Assembly (NCBI GenBank): GCA_947469885.1
Contig: CANIQT010000001.1
Coordinates: forward strand, 310,001 to 374,000
DNA: 64,000 nucleotides
From: Bacteroidota bacterium
GTDB taxonomy: Bacteria > Bacteroidota > Bacteroidia > 2-12-FULL-35-15
Direction of reading: 5' to 3'
In this document: positions 33,753 through 41,773 of the stretch, piece after piece
Layout of the letters: each line of letters begins with the position of its first letter
Numbering within the stretch: the first letter of the stretch is position 1
The notes under the pieces: generated by a model
Told to the model about the DNA's origin: nothing
Seen by the model: only the letters and a program-made list of their open reading frames with translations
Databases searched by the model: none
Translations under genes and position numbers: made by a program

Positions 33753-33796
33753 TTTTTATTTCAAAAAAAGAAAAGGTGTATCTTTGTGGAAAATAA
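33753..33796 (+). promoter_or_regulatory. 44-bp TA promoter block, copy 1
   Basis: Matches 57706-57749 (minus strand) at 43 of 44 bases. It includes the -7 box TATCTTTG at 33779-33786 and GAAAAGGTG just before it. Four bases separate it from the antitoxin ATG at 33801. Confidence 0.8.
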
Positions 33797-33800
33797 AAAA

Positions 33801-33998
33801 ATGAAGTATTTAATTGAAATAGATGACAAAACTGTAGTAGGCAAAAGCTTACTGGATATAGCACAAGCTATATCTCCAAAAAACAAAGGAGTAGTTATCC
33901 TTGATGAAGAATCGGAAACTGTTTCTTTTGATGTTTTTGCGAAGGAACTGAAAAGTGCAGTTAATAAAAAATTGACAAAAAAGTCAAAAAACAGGTGA
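33801..33998 (+). CDS. antitoxin of a type II TA module
   Basis: A 65-residue protein, MKYLIEIDDKTVVGKSLLDI and onward, ending in a lysine-rich tail. The start is placed at 33801 by the shared promoter block and by comparison with the paralogous antitoxin at 57698, which begins MKHTLVIDDK; both share IDDK..(A/V)GK..L(D/E)(I/L)A. Its GTGA overlap with the toxin start (33995-33998) shows translational coupling. It should neutralise the downstream RelE/ParE-type toxin and repress its own promoter, as is usual for such pairs. Confidence 0.7.
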   Translation: MKYLIEIDDKTVVGKSLLDIAQAISPKNKGVVILDEESETVSFDVFAKELKSAVNKKLTKKSKNR

Positions 33999-34285
33999 AA
34001 GTTATAATAAAAAAATCTGCTCTTGAAAGTATAGAACAAATTGTTGATTATATTTCATCGGAAATTAAAATGCCTGAAACAGCATTGCGCTATACAGATA
34101 AATTAATTGAGTTTGGTTTTGACCTTGGTAAGTATTATAAAATCTACACTCCATGCAAAAATATTAAATTAGCTAAACGAGGATTGCGTTGTGCAACATT
34201 TGATAAAAAATGGGTATTTGCGTATAAAATTGGAAGCAAAAGTGTAATTATTCATCAAATTATTTGGGCTGGACTTTTGAAATAA
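33995..34285 (+). CDS. RelE/ParE-family toxin
   Basis: A 96-residue protein with a GTG start overlapping the antitoxin stop. The N-terminus KVIIKKSALESIEQIVDYIS matches the ParE/RelE fold (first strand, then two helices), followed by DKLIEFGFDLG. The C-terminal strands have RGLRCATFDKKWVFAYKIG and SVIIHQIIWAG. RelE members cut mRNA on the ribosome; ParE members poison gyrase. Which applies cannot be told here. It differs clearly from the toxin at 57202, although the two modules share a promoter. Confidence 0.75.
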   Translation: MKVIIKKSALESIEQIVDYISSEIKMPETALRYTDKLIEFGFDLGKYYKIYTPCKNIKLAKRGLRCATFDKKWVFAYKIGSKSVIIHQIIWAGLLK

Positions 34286-34289
34286 AATA

Positions 34290-34347
34290 ATGGCTCTGAG
34301 CGAGTAGTTGTAATAAGTGTTAAATTAATCTTTTAAGTTTTACTTAC
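34290..34347 (-). repeat. TA-associated intergenic repeat, copy A2 (degenerate)
   Basis: Lies just after the toxin stop. In the gene sense it ends with ATTAATCTTTTAAGTTTTAC then TTAC, matching the A1 core from TAAGTTTTACTTAC (34334-34347). The 5' part is more diverged. Confidence 0.5.
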
Positions 34348-34359
34348 AACAATAAACAA

Positions 34360-34398
34360 AAAAACTCCTTGCTAAAAAATAGTAAGGGGTTTTTTATT
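34360..34398 (+). terminator. TA terminator, copy 1 of a 39-bp exact repeat
   Basis: Stem ACTCCTT/AAGGGGT with flanking A and T runs. All 39 bases recur exactly at 34747-34785. It ends the toxin operon. Confidence 0.75.
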
Positions 34399-34411
34399 GT
34401 GACAGAGATAA

Positions 34412-34443
34412 CCTCCAAACTCGCAAAAGAGCGAGTTCGGAGG
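34412..34443. promoter_or_regulatory. hairpin immediately upstream of the DUF433 promoter
   Basis: CCTCCaAACTCGC (34412-34424) and GCGAGTTcGGAGG (34431-34443) form a 12-pair stem with one mismatch and a 6-base loop. It ends 8 bases before the -7 box. It could be an operator. Confidence 0.45.
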
Positions 34444-34451
34444 AAAAAACT

Positions 34452-34459
34452 TATCTTTG
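34452..34459 (+). promoter_or_regulatory. -7 promoter box for DUF433 gene
   Basis: TATCTTTG fits TAnnTTTG and lies 16 bases before the ATG at 34476. Confidence 0.55.
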
Positions 34460-34475
34460 CAAAAAAACAATAGTT

Positions 34476-34709
34476 ATGCAAACAATAAATTGGAGAGACC
34501 ATATTCATTCCGACCCAGAAATACTTTTGGGTAAACCAATTGTAAAGGGTACAAGAATTTCAGTGGAGTTAATTTTAGAACTTTTTACAAACGGCTGGTC
34601 GTTTGAACAACTTCTTGAAAGTTATCCTACTATTACTGAAACTGATATAAGGGCAGTGTTTTCATATTTGAAAGTTTGTATCAGTGAAGAATTGAAGAAA
34701 CAGGAATAA
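34476..34709 (+). CDS. DUF433 antitoxin-like protein
   Basis: A 77-residue protein of the DUF433 family, whose members act as antitoxins or transcriptional regulators (VapB45-like). The signature is clear: DPEILLGKPIVKGTRISVELILELF, an HTH-like stretch with GWSFEQLLESYPTITETDI, then RAVFSYL. The usual partner toxin (a DUF5615/PIN-like protein) is absent; meaB follows on the other strand. It is flanked by identical 39-base terminators, so it may be an orphan half of a TA pair captured as a unit. Confidence 0.8.
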   Translation: MQTINWRDHIHSDPEILLGKPIVKGTRISVELILELFTNGWSFEQLLESYPTITETDIRAVFSYLKVCISEELKKQE

Positions 34710-34746
34710 GGCAAAGAAAACTGTAATTTTACTATAATATTAATAC

Positions 34747-34785
34747 AAAAACTCCTTGCTAAAAAATAGTAAGGGGTTTTTTATT
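34747..34785. terminator. shared DUF433/meaB terminator, copy 2 of the 39-bp exact repeat
   Basis: Identical to 34360-34398. Being symmetrical it can end both the DUF433 gene (+) and meaB (-); its last five bases overlap the meaB stop region. Confidence 0.75.
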
Positions 34786-35689
34786 TCTCCTTTCTCTCCC
34801 CTACAAACCGATACAAATTAAAATCCTTCTTTTTTATTTCCTTTTCAATTTCCTTTTGCAACGTTTGTTTCGAAACATCTTTCATTCTATTATTTTGAAT
34901 TAAACGAAATGCTTTTTCTGCCAGTAAATATGGGCGTTTGGAGTTTGCTCCTGTGGTATGATGTTTATTAATTGCTTCAATTACTTCGTCCACACCTTCC
35001 CCCTTTGTAGCAATAGCTTTAATTACGGGAATGTTCCAATCGCTTGCTTCTTTGGAATGTACTAACTGAACAATATTTTTAATAAATGTATTTGCTCCAT
35101 CTCTGTCCGCTTTATTCACCACAAAAATATCCGCAATTTCCATTACTCCTGATTTCATTGCCTGCACATCATCTCCCGATTCAGGAACTAAAACTAAAAT
35201 AGTAGTATCGGCCAAACCCACCACTTCCACTTCGCTTTGCCCCACTCCTACTGTCTCTACAAAAATATAATCGAACGGAAAAGTTCGCATTACATCCACT
35301 ATTTCAATTGTTTTAGCAGACAGACCTCCTAAAGAACCACGAGTAGCAAGCGAACGGATAAATACATTTTCGTTGGTAAAATGTTCTGCCATTCTCAATC
35401 GGTCGCCAAGCAAAGAACCATAATTAAAAGGGGAAGTAGGGTCTATGGCAATTACTCCAATGGATTTATTTTCAGCAGAAAGATTTTTGATAACAGCACT
35501 AATCAATGTGCTTTTGCCTGCTCCCGGAGGACCGGTAATACCAATAACAGGAATAGTTGAGTTGATAGGAAGAGAAGTCAAAATTTCTTCGTAGTGCTCC
35601 AACTCGTTCTCAACAATAGAAATACACCGTGCCAGTGTTTTTTTATCACCTTGTTTTAATTGTTGAATAAGGGTTTTTGTGGTTGCCAT
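34781..35689 (-). CDS. meaB: methylmalonyl-CoA mutase-associated GTPase MeaB
   Basis: A 302-residue G3E-family GTPase that protects and reloads adenosylcobalamin-dependent methylmalonyl-CoA mutase. Motifs: P-loop GITGPPGAGKST, IAIDPTSPFNYGSLLGDRLRM, a switch region with FVETVGVGQSEVEV, and NKADRDGAN as the G4 motif. The length fits bacterial MeaB (ArgK). The mutase genes are not in the window. It is divergent from the glycosyltransferase gene at 35759; the minus-strand -7 box TATATTTG lies at 35697-35704. Confidence 0.92.
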   Translation of the reverse strand: MATTKTLIQQLKQGDKKTLARCISIVENELEHYEEILTSLPINSTIPVIGITGPPGAGKSTLISAVIKNLSAENKSIGVIAIDPTSPFNYGSLLGDRLRMAEHFTNENVFIRSLATRGSLGGLSAKTIEIVDVMRTFPFDYIFVETVGVGQSEVEVVGLADTTILVLVPESGDDVQAMKSGVMEIADIFVVNKADRDGANTFIKNIVQLVHSKEASDWNIPVIKAIATKGEGVDEVIEAINKHHTTGANSKRPYLLAEKAFRLIQNNRMKDVSKQTLQKEIEKEIKKKDFNLYRFVGERKEK

Positions 35690-35696
35690 TGCTTCA

Positions 35697-35704
35697 CAAA
35701 TATA
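35697..35704 (-). promoter_or_regulatory. -7 promoter box for meaB
   Basis: TATATTTG on the minus strand, 7 bases before the meaB ATG. Confidence 0.5.
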
Positions 35705-35718
35705 GGAGATAATTTTAC

Positions 35719-35726
35719 TACTTTTG
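35719..35726 (+). promoter_or_regulatory. -7 promoter box for the glycosyltransferase pair
   Basis: TACTTTTG fits TAnnTTTG, 32 bases before the ATG at 35759. It lies inside a longer open frame, showing that the upstream extension is not coding. Confidence 0.5.
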
Positions 35727-35758
35727 TGAACAGTAAAATTAAATTCATTTTTACCCTT

Positions 35759-36511
35759 ATGCCGCAGCTTTCTGTAGTTATTATTACCTATAACGAAGAA
35801 AAAAATATTGCCCGTTGTCTTCTTTCTGTAAAAGAGGTTGCAGATGATATAGTGGTGGTGGATTCTTTCTCAACCGATAAAACCAAAGAGATATGTGTTG
35901 CTAATGGTGCCCGTTTTGTGGAGCATAAATTTGATGGACACATCGAACAAAAAAACTGGGCAATTACCCAGGCAAAATATCCTCACGTGCTTTCGTTAGA
36001 TGCTGATGAAGCATTGGACGAAACACTCAAAAAATCAATACTCGAAATAAAAAACAACTGGAAGCATGATGGATATTATATGAACCGGTTAACAAATTAT
36101 TGTGGTAAATGGATTTATCATTGCGGTTGGTATCCTGATAAAAAACTTCGTTTGTGGGATTCGCGCAAAGGTAATTGGGGAGGTGTTAATCCCCATGATA
36201 AATATGATTTGAACGAAGGAGATAAAAATACAACTTATTTAAAAGGAGATATTTTGCATTACAGCTATTACTCTATAGAAGGTCACAAATTGCAAACCGA
36301 AAAATTTTCTACTATCTCTGCAAAAGCTTTGTTTGCAAACGGAGTAAAAGCAAGTTGGCTGAAATTATACATAAGTCCGATTGTAAAATTCATTCAAAGC
36401 TATTTCCTGAAGCTCGGAATGCTTGATGGATACTATGGTTTCCAGATATGTAAAATTTCTGCTCAGTCCACCTATTTAAAATATTCGAAACTAAAAAATT
36501 TATACAAATGA
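35759..36511 (+). CDS. GT2 glycosyltransferase (lipopolysaccharide core type)
   Basis: A 250-residue family 2 glycosyltransferase beginning MPQLSVVIITYNEEKNI at 35759. The GT-A fold shows DDIVVVDSFSTDKT and LSLDADEALDE, the DxD-like metal site. The C-terminal part, with LWDSRKGNWGGVNPHDK, resembles the WaaE/KdtX-like branch, which adds glucose or a similar sugar to the lipopolysaccharide core. The acceptor is not certain. It overlaps the next glycosyltransferase gene by 4 bases (ATGA), so the two are one operon. Confidence 0.85.
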   Translation: MPQLSVVIITYNEEKNIARCLLSVKEVADDIVVVDSFSTDKTKEICVANGARFVEHKFDGHIEQKNWAITQAKYPHVLSLDADEALDETLKKSILEIKNNWKHDGYYMNRLTNYCGKWIYHCGWYPDKKLRLWDSRKGNWGGVNPHDKYDLNEGDKNTTYLKGDILHYSYYSIEGHKLQTEKFSTISAKALFANGVKASWLKLYISPIVKFIQSYFLKLGMLDGYYGFQICKISAQSTYLKYSKLKNLYK

Positions 36512-37548
36512 AAAAGGTTTTAGTGGAGATGGAAAAACTAAAAAACCCAAATAGTGGGTTAGGTCAGTTTTGTATAAACATTGGAGAGCAATTTCAAAAA
36601 CTAAAACCGAATGATTTGGAATTAGATTTTTATTTGCCTGCCATTCAAAAAAACACTTTTGGTGAAGATATAAATTATGTAACGCATTCTCCGTTGCATA
36701 AACTAATTCCATTTAGAAGTGGAGAATATGATGTATGGCATTGTTTGCAACAGGACTCTCATTATTTACCTTCCAATAAAAAAACAAAACTTATTCTCAC
36801 TATTCATGATTTGAATTTTTTGGAAAAATATAAAGGCTCCAAACAAAAACGAAAATTAAAAAGTCTTCAAAAAAGAGTGGACAGAGCAACGGCAATTACT
36901 GTTATCTCCAAATTTACAGAAATGATTGTGCGGGAGAATCTTGAATTGAATGATAAACCTGTTTATGTGATTACTAATGGTAATTCACTAAAAATAATTG
37001 ATAATGCTGTTCAACCAGAGTATGTAAAGTTCCCTGAATATATATTTTCGATTGGAATTATTACTTCAAAAAAGAATTTTCATTCACTATTGCCATTATT
37101 ACAAAACAATAAGGAGTTGCATCTGATTATTGCAGGAAACAATACTTCTGATTATGCCCATCAACTAATTAAAACAGCTGGACAGATGGGAGTTTCTGCT
37201 CAGCTTCATCTTCCGGGAATTATAAATGAGAATGATAAATTTTGGTTATATAAAAATTGCAAAGCATTTGTGTTGCCTTCATTAACTGAGGGTTTCGGGC
37301 TGCCTGTGGTAGAAGCAATGAGTTTGGGCAAACCTGTATTTTTATCTAATCTTACCAGCCTACCTGAAATTGGAGGACCAGAAGCCTATTACTGGAAACA
37401 TTTTGAACCGCAACATATAATTGAAGTATTTGAAAAAGGAATGAAAGATTTTAATTCAGAAAAATCAAAACGTTCGATAGAATGGGCTAAGCAGTATTCG
37501 TGGGAAATAGCTGCCCTTGCTTATTTGAAATTGTATAATGATATTTAA
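36508..37548 (+). CDS. GT4-type glycosyltransferase
   Basis: A 346-residue GT-B-fold glycosyltransferase. The N-terminal domain has NPNSGLGQFCINIGEQF and LTIHDLNFLEKY; the C-terminal domain has FVLPSLTEGFGLPVVEAMSLG, the hallmark nucleotide-sugar-binding E..7x..E region of family 4. It is translationally coupled to the GT2 gene and its 3' end overlaps the convergent O-antigen ligase-like gene by 4 bases. Together these point to assembly of a surface polysaccharide or lipopolysaccharide. Specificity unknown. Confidence 0.85.
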   Translation: MKKVLVEMEKLKNPNSGLGQFCINIGEQFQKLKPNDLELDFYLPAIQKNTFGEDINYVTHSPLHKLIPFRSGEYDVWHCLQQDSHYLPSNKKTKLILTIHDLNFLEKYKGSKQKRKLKSLQKRVDRATAITVISKFTEMIVRENLELNDKPVYVITNGNSLKIIDNAVQPEYVKFPEYIFSIGIITSKKNFHSLLPLLQNNKELHLIIAGNNTSDYAHQLIKTAGQMGVSAQLHLPGIINENDKFWLYKNCKAFVLPSLTEGFGLPVVEAMSLGKPVFLSNLTSLPEIGGPEAYYWKHFEPQHIIEVFEKGMKDFNSEKSKRSIEWAKQYSWEIAALAYLKLYNDI

Positions 37549-39110
37549 TTCCGTTTTCTTGCAAAAAGAAAGAAGGAATTTAGGAAACCATAAAATGTTA
37601 CCCCTGCCTGCGTTTCCAATGTATCCTCGGTAAAAAAAGAAAGTGTCGCAATAATAAAAAAAGTGATGTACAAATAATCAAATGTCATTTTGAGTTTTAT
37701 CATCGGATAAAACAAAGTGAGCAAAAACCATATAAGCCCTATCAAACCAAATGCTACCGCAATTGACAGGTATTGATTGTGAGAATGTAATCTCCATTCG
37801 GGTGCGAGTTTAGAATTCATTTTCACAAATTCTTCATCAAACGATTTTTGAACATCGCCTGTTCCCACTCCAAACACTAAATTATTTTTAATAATGCTAA
37901 TTGCCACTTTCCAATATTCAAAACGTTGGGTAAGTGAGTGTCCATTGGCATCTCCTGTTGTTTTGTATAAATCCAGTTCCCACAATGTTTCATATATTCG
38001 TCCTTTCAGGTTACTAATGCTTTGATAATTTACGTTTGGTACTCCACGTTCTATTGCTCTTATTTCATCATCCGATAATGAAGCAACCGCATCCCCATCC
38101 TTTCTTAATCCTTTTGAAGTAAGAAAACGAACAAGAGTATAGCTCAATGGATTTCCTTTTTTATCTTTTTTATTATATTTTATTTCACTTCGTTTATCCC
38201 ATGATTCTATTAATTCACTCTCGCAAAAATATATCCATATCAAATGTCCGTTTTCTGTAAGTTTGGTGGTAGTAGAGTATTCATAAGGGTTTCCATGTGC
38301 AGTATATTTCTGCATTTTTAAATAATCCACCACTTCCATGTTTTTAGTTCTTTCATTTATTATTTTTGAAACGGAGGTATACGCAAAGAATACGATTCCT
38401 AAAAACAAAAACAAGATTCCATATTTTAACACTTTACTTTTTGCAGTAAACGTTTTGTAAAGCATTAAAACAATAACAGTAACTGACAAAACCATTATCC
38501 CTGTGAGTGATTCCATTAAAACTAAAGAAGTAATCAACCATAAAATAATTGCTATCCAAATTATTTTTTCTCCTTTTTTTTCAGAAAAAAATAAATAATA
38601 ACTAGAAATAAATACAGCCACACAAATAAGAAGAGCAAATCGGATATGTGAAATAAAAATCGAAATCCCTCTTACGTCAACTATTGGACGATGAATGATG
38701 TCTGTGAGAATTAGTGTGCTGACCACAGTGCCAAAAAGCACTGCAGCAACAAACAATTTCAGAATACTCTTGAAAATCTTTTCTGGAATCGGTTGTGAAG
38801 TAGAAATAATTAAAGGCAAAACAAACAGTGGAAGTTTGGTTCTTATGTCGTAAGATGCATCGGTGAAATTAGAAGTATAGACAAGTCCGATTATATGGAG
38901 AAGATACAACGAACTCAATATTAAAGCAGGTTTATTTTTCCAAAAATTGTTGATTTTATTTTTAAGATTTCCTTCGGCAAGCCAATTGCCAAACATGATT
39001 AGTTCGGAAATGCTCATCAAAAATTTAGACAATGGCATTCCGATTACCAATATGACAATGGAAAAATAATAGATGTAAGTATGATATTTTTCGGGAAATA
39101 ATGATTTCAT
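37545..39110 (-). CDS. O-antigen ligase/polymerase-like membrane protein
   Basis: A 521-residue protein with about eleven hydrophobic helices and one large extracytoplasmic loop (about residues 225-395). This is the Wzy_C/WaaL layout of O-antigen ligases and polymerases. The loop ends in FGVGTGDVQKSFDEEF and EWRLHSHNQYLSIAVAFGLIG, matching the family's G.G......(H/N).HN.YL motif. It would join polysaccharide to lipid A-core or polymerise repeat units. It is convergent with the two glycosyltransferases that probably serve the same pathway. Confidence 0.75.
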   Translation of the reverse strand: MKSLFPEKYHTYIYYFSIVILVIGMPLSKFLMSISELIMFGNWLAEGNLKNKINNFWKNKPALILSSLYLLHIIGLVYTSNFTDASYDIRTKLPLFVLPLIISTSQPIPEKIFKSILKLFVAAVLFGTVVSTLILTDIIHRPIVDVRGISIFISHIRFALLICVAVFISSYYLFFSEKKGEKIIWIAIILWLITSLVLMESLTGIMVLSVTVIVLMLYKTFTAKSKVLKYGILFLFLGIVFFAYTSVSKIINERTKNMEVVDYLKMQKYTAHGNPYEYSTTTKLTENGHLIWIYFCESELIESWDKRSEIKYNKKDKKGNPLSYTLVRFLTSKGLRKDGDAVASLSDDEIRAIERGVPNVNYQSISNLKGRIYETLWELDLYKTTGDANGHSLTQRFEYWKVAISIIKNNLVFGVGTGDVQKSFDEEFVKMNSKLAPEWRLHSHNQYLSIAVAFGLIGLIWFLLTLFYPMIKLKMTFDYLYITFFIIATLSFFTEDTLETQAGVTFYGFLNSFFLFARKRN

Positions 39111-39169
39111 ATATCAGTAAACGAAAAAATTGACAATTTATTGTGTTGTTGCGAAAATATTTAATAAAA

Positions 39170-39199
39170 AAGACATCAATCTTTTGAAATTGATGTCTT
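39170..39199 (-). terminator. terminator of the S41 peptidase gene
   Basis: Perfect 11-base inverted repeat (39170-39180 and 39189-39199) with an 8-base loop, followed on the minus strand by CTTTTTTATTAAA. It lies 21 bases after the stop codon. Confidence 0.75.
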
Positions 39200-39219
39200 A
39201 AGCATTTCACAAAATGACT

Positions 39220-40959
39220 TTAATTTTCCGATGATTTTGATTTCTTTAAATCTTTCAATTTTGTTTTGTCGGGATTATACATTGGTTTTTCCGCTTTATT
39301 AATGGTCGTCAACACCTTATTGTATCTTGCTTTATCATTTAACACCTCCATAGCAACTTTTAACTCAGGGTCGTCTTTAAACGAAGACTCCAACCGTCCA
39401 TTTTGATAATAATAACGGGATGCAATCTCTTCTTCCAAAAATTGTTTTATTTCCGGTTTGTATTTTTTATAATCATCTTTTTTATTGTTCGTTATTTTTG
39501 TTTTCAATGCTTCAATATCAGGACTAATTTCATCCAATGTTTTATCTGTTTTTGCATCTGCTTTTAATTCATCCAGTGCTTTTTCGGTTTTGGTGGTGTA
39601 TTCAAATTTTTTGGAAGCAACGTAACTCACAAAATCGTCATATTCTTCATCGGTTAACTTAAATTCCTTTGCTGGTGCAATGGAAGAATGTGCAATCCTG
39701 TATTTGGTAGAGAAATTAAAGATAATATTTTTTGAAACCAAATTTCCCAGTACAGTACTAAATTTTGTTGCTTCAATTGCTACATCAGGTGCAATGCCTC
39801 CGCCATCGTAAACAATACGACCATTTTTGGTTTTAAAAGCAGATATTAATGAATCAGGAACATGGTCAACACTGCCATCTTCGTTGCGGTGCGAATAGTC
39901 CAACGCCTGTATGCAACGACCGCTTGGTGTATAATATTTAGCAACTGTAAGTTTTAATTGAGAATTATAACTCAAAGGTCGTGTGTTTTGAACCAGCCCC
40001 TTTCCGTACGACCGTTGACCAATAACCACCGCCCTATCCAAATCTTGCAACGAACCAGAAACAATTTCGGAGGCTGATGCTGAGCCTCTGTCAACAATAA
40101 CGGTGATGGGAATTGTTAAATCAATCGGATTGTTTTGTGCTTTATAGGTTCTATCCGATTCTTTTAATTTTCCTTTTGTGCTTACTACTTCTGTTCCTTT
40201 TTCAACAAAACTATTTACAATGTCAACCGCTTCATCCAACAATCCTCCAGGGTTTCCACGTAAATCAATAATAAGAGATTTTAAATTCGGATTTTTTTTC
40301 AGTCCTGATAGTGCTTCTTTTACTTCGTTTGCCGCATTTTTGGTGAAGCCTGTTAATTTTAAATATCCAATACTATCATTTAACATGGAAGAATAGGAAA
40401 CACTTTTTATTTTTATCTCCTCCCGGAGTATATTTTTTTCTATTGGATTTTTTTCGCCTTCTCTCTCAATAAGCAATTTAATAGTAGTGTTTGCCTGACC
40501 TTTTAAAAATCGGCTAATGTCGTCCGATTTTTTTTTTGTCACATCCGAATTATTTAACTTTAAGATTTTATCTCCCGCTCTCAAATCTGCTTTCTGTGCC
40601 GGAAACCCTTCATACACTTCGGATATTACCACATAATCTCCATCCTGATGTATCAATGCTCCAATACCATCGTATTGTCCTGAAGTCATGTAACGATAAT
40701 CTTCAATTTCCGATTCAGGATAATAGTTCGTGTAAGGGTCTAATGAAGCTAGCATGTTGTCAATCCCTTTTTTCATTAAGTCTCCAGGATTTGTTTCGTC
40801 CACATAATAAATATTTAATTCGCGAAACAGGGTAGCGAAAATGTCTAAGTTTTTTGATACCTCAAAATAGTTATCTACAAAACTATAAGAAATCATTGCA
40901 CCACCACTGATAAGGCAGGCTATAATCAGAACCTTAAATTTTTTGAATTTTGTTTTCAT
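39220..40959 (-). CDS. S41-family C-terminal processing peptidase
   Basis: A 579-residue protease with an N-terminal membrane anchor (about 8-28), a PDZ domain (about 85-165: GDYVVISEVYEGFPAQKADL), the S41 catalytic domain, and a charged helical C-terminal extension. The catalytic Ser is in RGSASASEIVSGSLQD and the Lys in GQRSYGKGLVQ; LIIDLRGNPGGLLDEAVDIV is the substrate-binding core. CtpA-like proteases trim or degrade periplasmic proteins from their C-termini. It lies downstream of rnpA-yidD on the same strand, with its own promoter box at 40999-41006. Confidence 0.9.
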   Translation of the reverse strand: MKTKFKKFKVLIIACLISGGAMISYSFVDNYFEVSKNLDIFATLFRELNIYYVDETNPGDLMKKGIDNMLASLDPYTNYYPESEIEDYRYMTSGQYDGIGALIHQDGDYVVISEVYEGFPAQKADLRAGDKILKLNNSDVTKKKSDDISRFLKGQANTTIKLLIEREGEKNPIEKNILREEIKIKSVSYSSMLNDSIGYLKLTGFTKNAANEVKEALSGLKKNPNLKSLIIDLRGNPGGLLDEAVDIVNSFVEKGTEVVSTKGKLKESDRTYKAQNNPIDLTIPITVIVDRGSASASEIVSGSLQDLDRAVVIGQRSYGKGLVQNTRPLSYNSQLKLTVAKYYTPSGRCIQALDYSHRNEDGSVDHVPDSLISAFKTKNGRIVYDGGGIAPDVAIEATKFSTVLGNLVSKNIIFNFSTKYRIAHSSIAPAKEFKLTDEEYDDFVSYVASKKFEYTTKTEKALDELKADAKTDKTLDEISPDIEALKTKITNNKKDDYKKYKPEIKQFLEEEIASRYYYQNGRLESSFKDDPELKVAMEVLNDKARYNKVLTTINKAEKPMYNPDKTKLKDLKKSKSSEN

Positions 40960-40998
40960 TATCTATCAATTTTATTTTTTATCAATTACAAATCAACA

Positions 40999-41006
40999 CA
41001 AATTTA
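40999..41006 (-). promoter_or_regulatory. -7 promoter box for the S41 peptidase
   Basis: TAAATTTG on the minus strand fits TAnnTTTG, 39 bases before the ATG at 40959. Confidence 0.45.
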
Positions 41007-41072
41007 CTAATGTCTTTTATACTTATAATTTGATTTATTATTAAGTTGTTCACTATCTTTTGCTAATAACAT

Positions 41073-41303
41073 TTAAGGCACAGGGTCGTGACCATGCCCA
41101 CCCCACGGATGACATTTTGAAAATCGTTTTATGGTTAAATAAAAACCTTTAAATAAACCATGTTTTTTAAATGCTTCAATTCCGTATTGCGAGCACGATG
41201 GCTCAAATCTGCAAGAAGGTCCGAGCAAAGGTGAAATGGTATATTGATATACCTTTATTAAACCAATAAATAAATAACTCACAGGGTTTATCATTTGTTT
41301 CAC
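41073..41303 (-). CDS. yidD: membrane protein insertion efficiency factor YidD
   Basis: A 76-residue protein with the full YidD signature: [35 protein letters not shown], and [18 protein letters not shown]. It is a small membrane-associated helper of YidC-mediated membrane protein insertion. It overlaps rnpA by 4 bases, keeping the widely conserved rnpA-yidD order. rpmH and yidC, often adjacent in other bacteria, are absent here. Confidence 0.95.
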   Translation of the reverse strand: MKQMINPVSYLFIGLIKVYQYTISPLLGPSCRFEPSCSQYGIEAFKKHGLFKGFYLTIKRFSKCHPWGGHGHDPVP

Positions 41304-41680
41304 TTTTGTGCAGTGTTCATTTTCTTCACCAAGAGTTGTATTGCTACAACCACTTTTTCTTCCATTTCATTGCTCTCCACCATTGTTTTAGAAGTATAAA
41401 TAACCAAAAGATGTATTGTTTTGTTTTCCATATTATCATACAAAACATTTTTATTCTTTCTGTACCCCTCTCTTATCAACCGTTTCATTCGATTTCTATC
41501 CACTGCTCTTTTAAATAAACGCTTTGGAACGCTTATCACAATTCGAGCTTTTGTTTTGTTTTCGGGAACTTCCTGCCAAACTATCCTAAATGGAAAACTG
41601 TTAAACGATTTCCCATTTTGAATTAACGTATCAATAAATATTTTGCCCGATAGCCGCTCTTCTTTGGTAAACGTTTTCAT
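41300..41680 (-). CDS. rnpA: ribonuclease P protein component
   Basis: A 126-residue basic protein that assists the RNase P RNA in trimming tRNA 5' ends. The RNR motif is present in altered form: [21 protein letters not shown], with [20 protein letters not shown] at the N-terminus. The length is normal. It overlaps yidD. The 93-base gap to hemD has no strong terminator, so the two may share a transcript. Confidence 0.92.
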   Translation of the reverse strand: MKTFTKEERLSGKIFIDTLIQNGKSFNSFPFRIVWQEVPENKTKARIVISVPKRLFKRAVDRNRMKRLIREGYRKNKNVLYDNMENKTIHLLVIYTSKTMVESNEMEEKVVVAIQLLVKKMNTAQK

Positions 41681-41773
41681 TTCAGATATAAAGGTAGAAT
41701 TTACTTTCCGGTTAAAACCACAAAATAGGATGAACGAATAAAAATGGTTGTTATTGGTTAAAAATAAGTATGG

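Noticed and set aside
33491-34785. Classical integron cassette array
   Set aside because: No integron integrase is in the window and the repeats lack clear paired attC R and L boxes. Kept as cassette-like only.
35660-35758. N-terminal extension of the GT2 glycosyltransferase
   Set aside because: It covers the -7 promoter box at 35719-35726 and adds an unusual Cys/Phe-rich stretch before the family's normal start.
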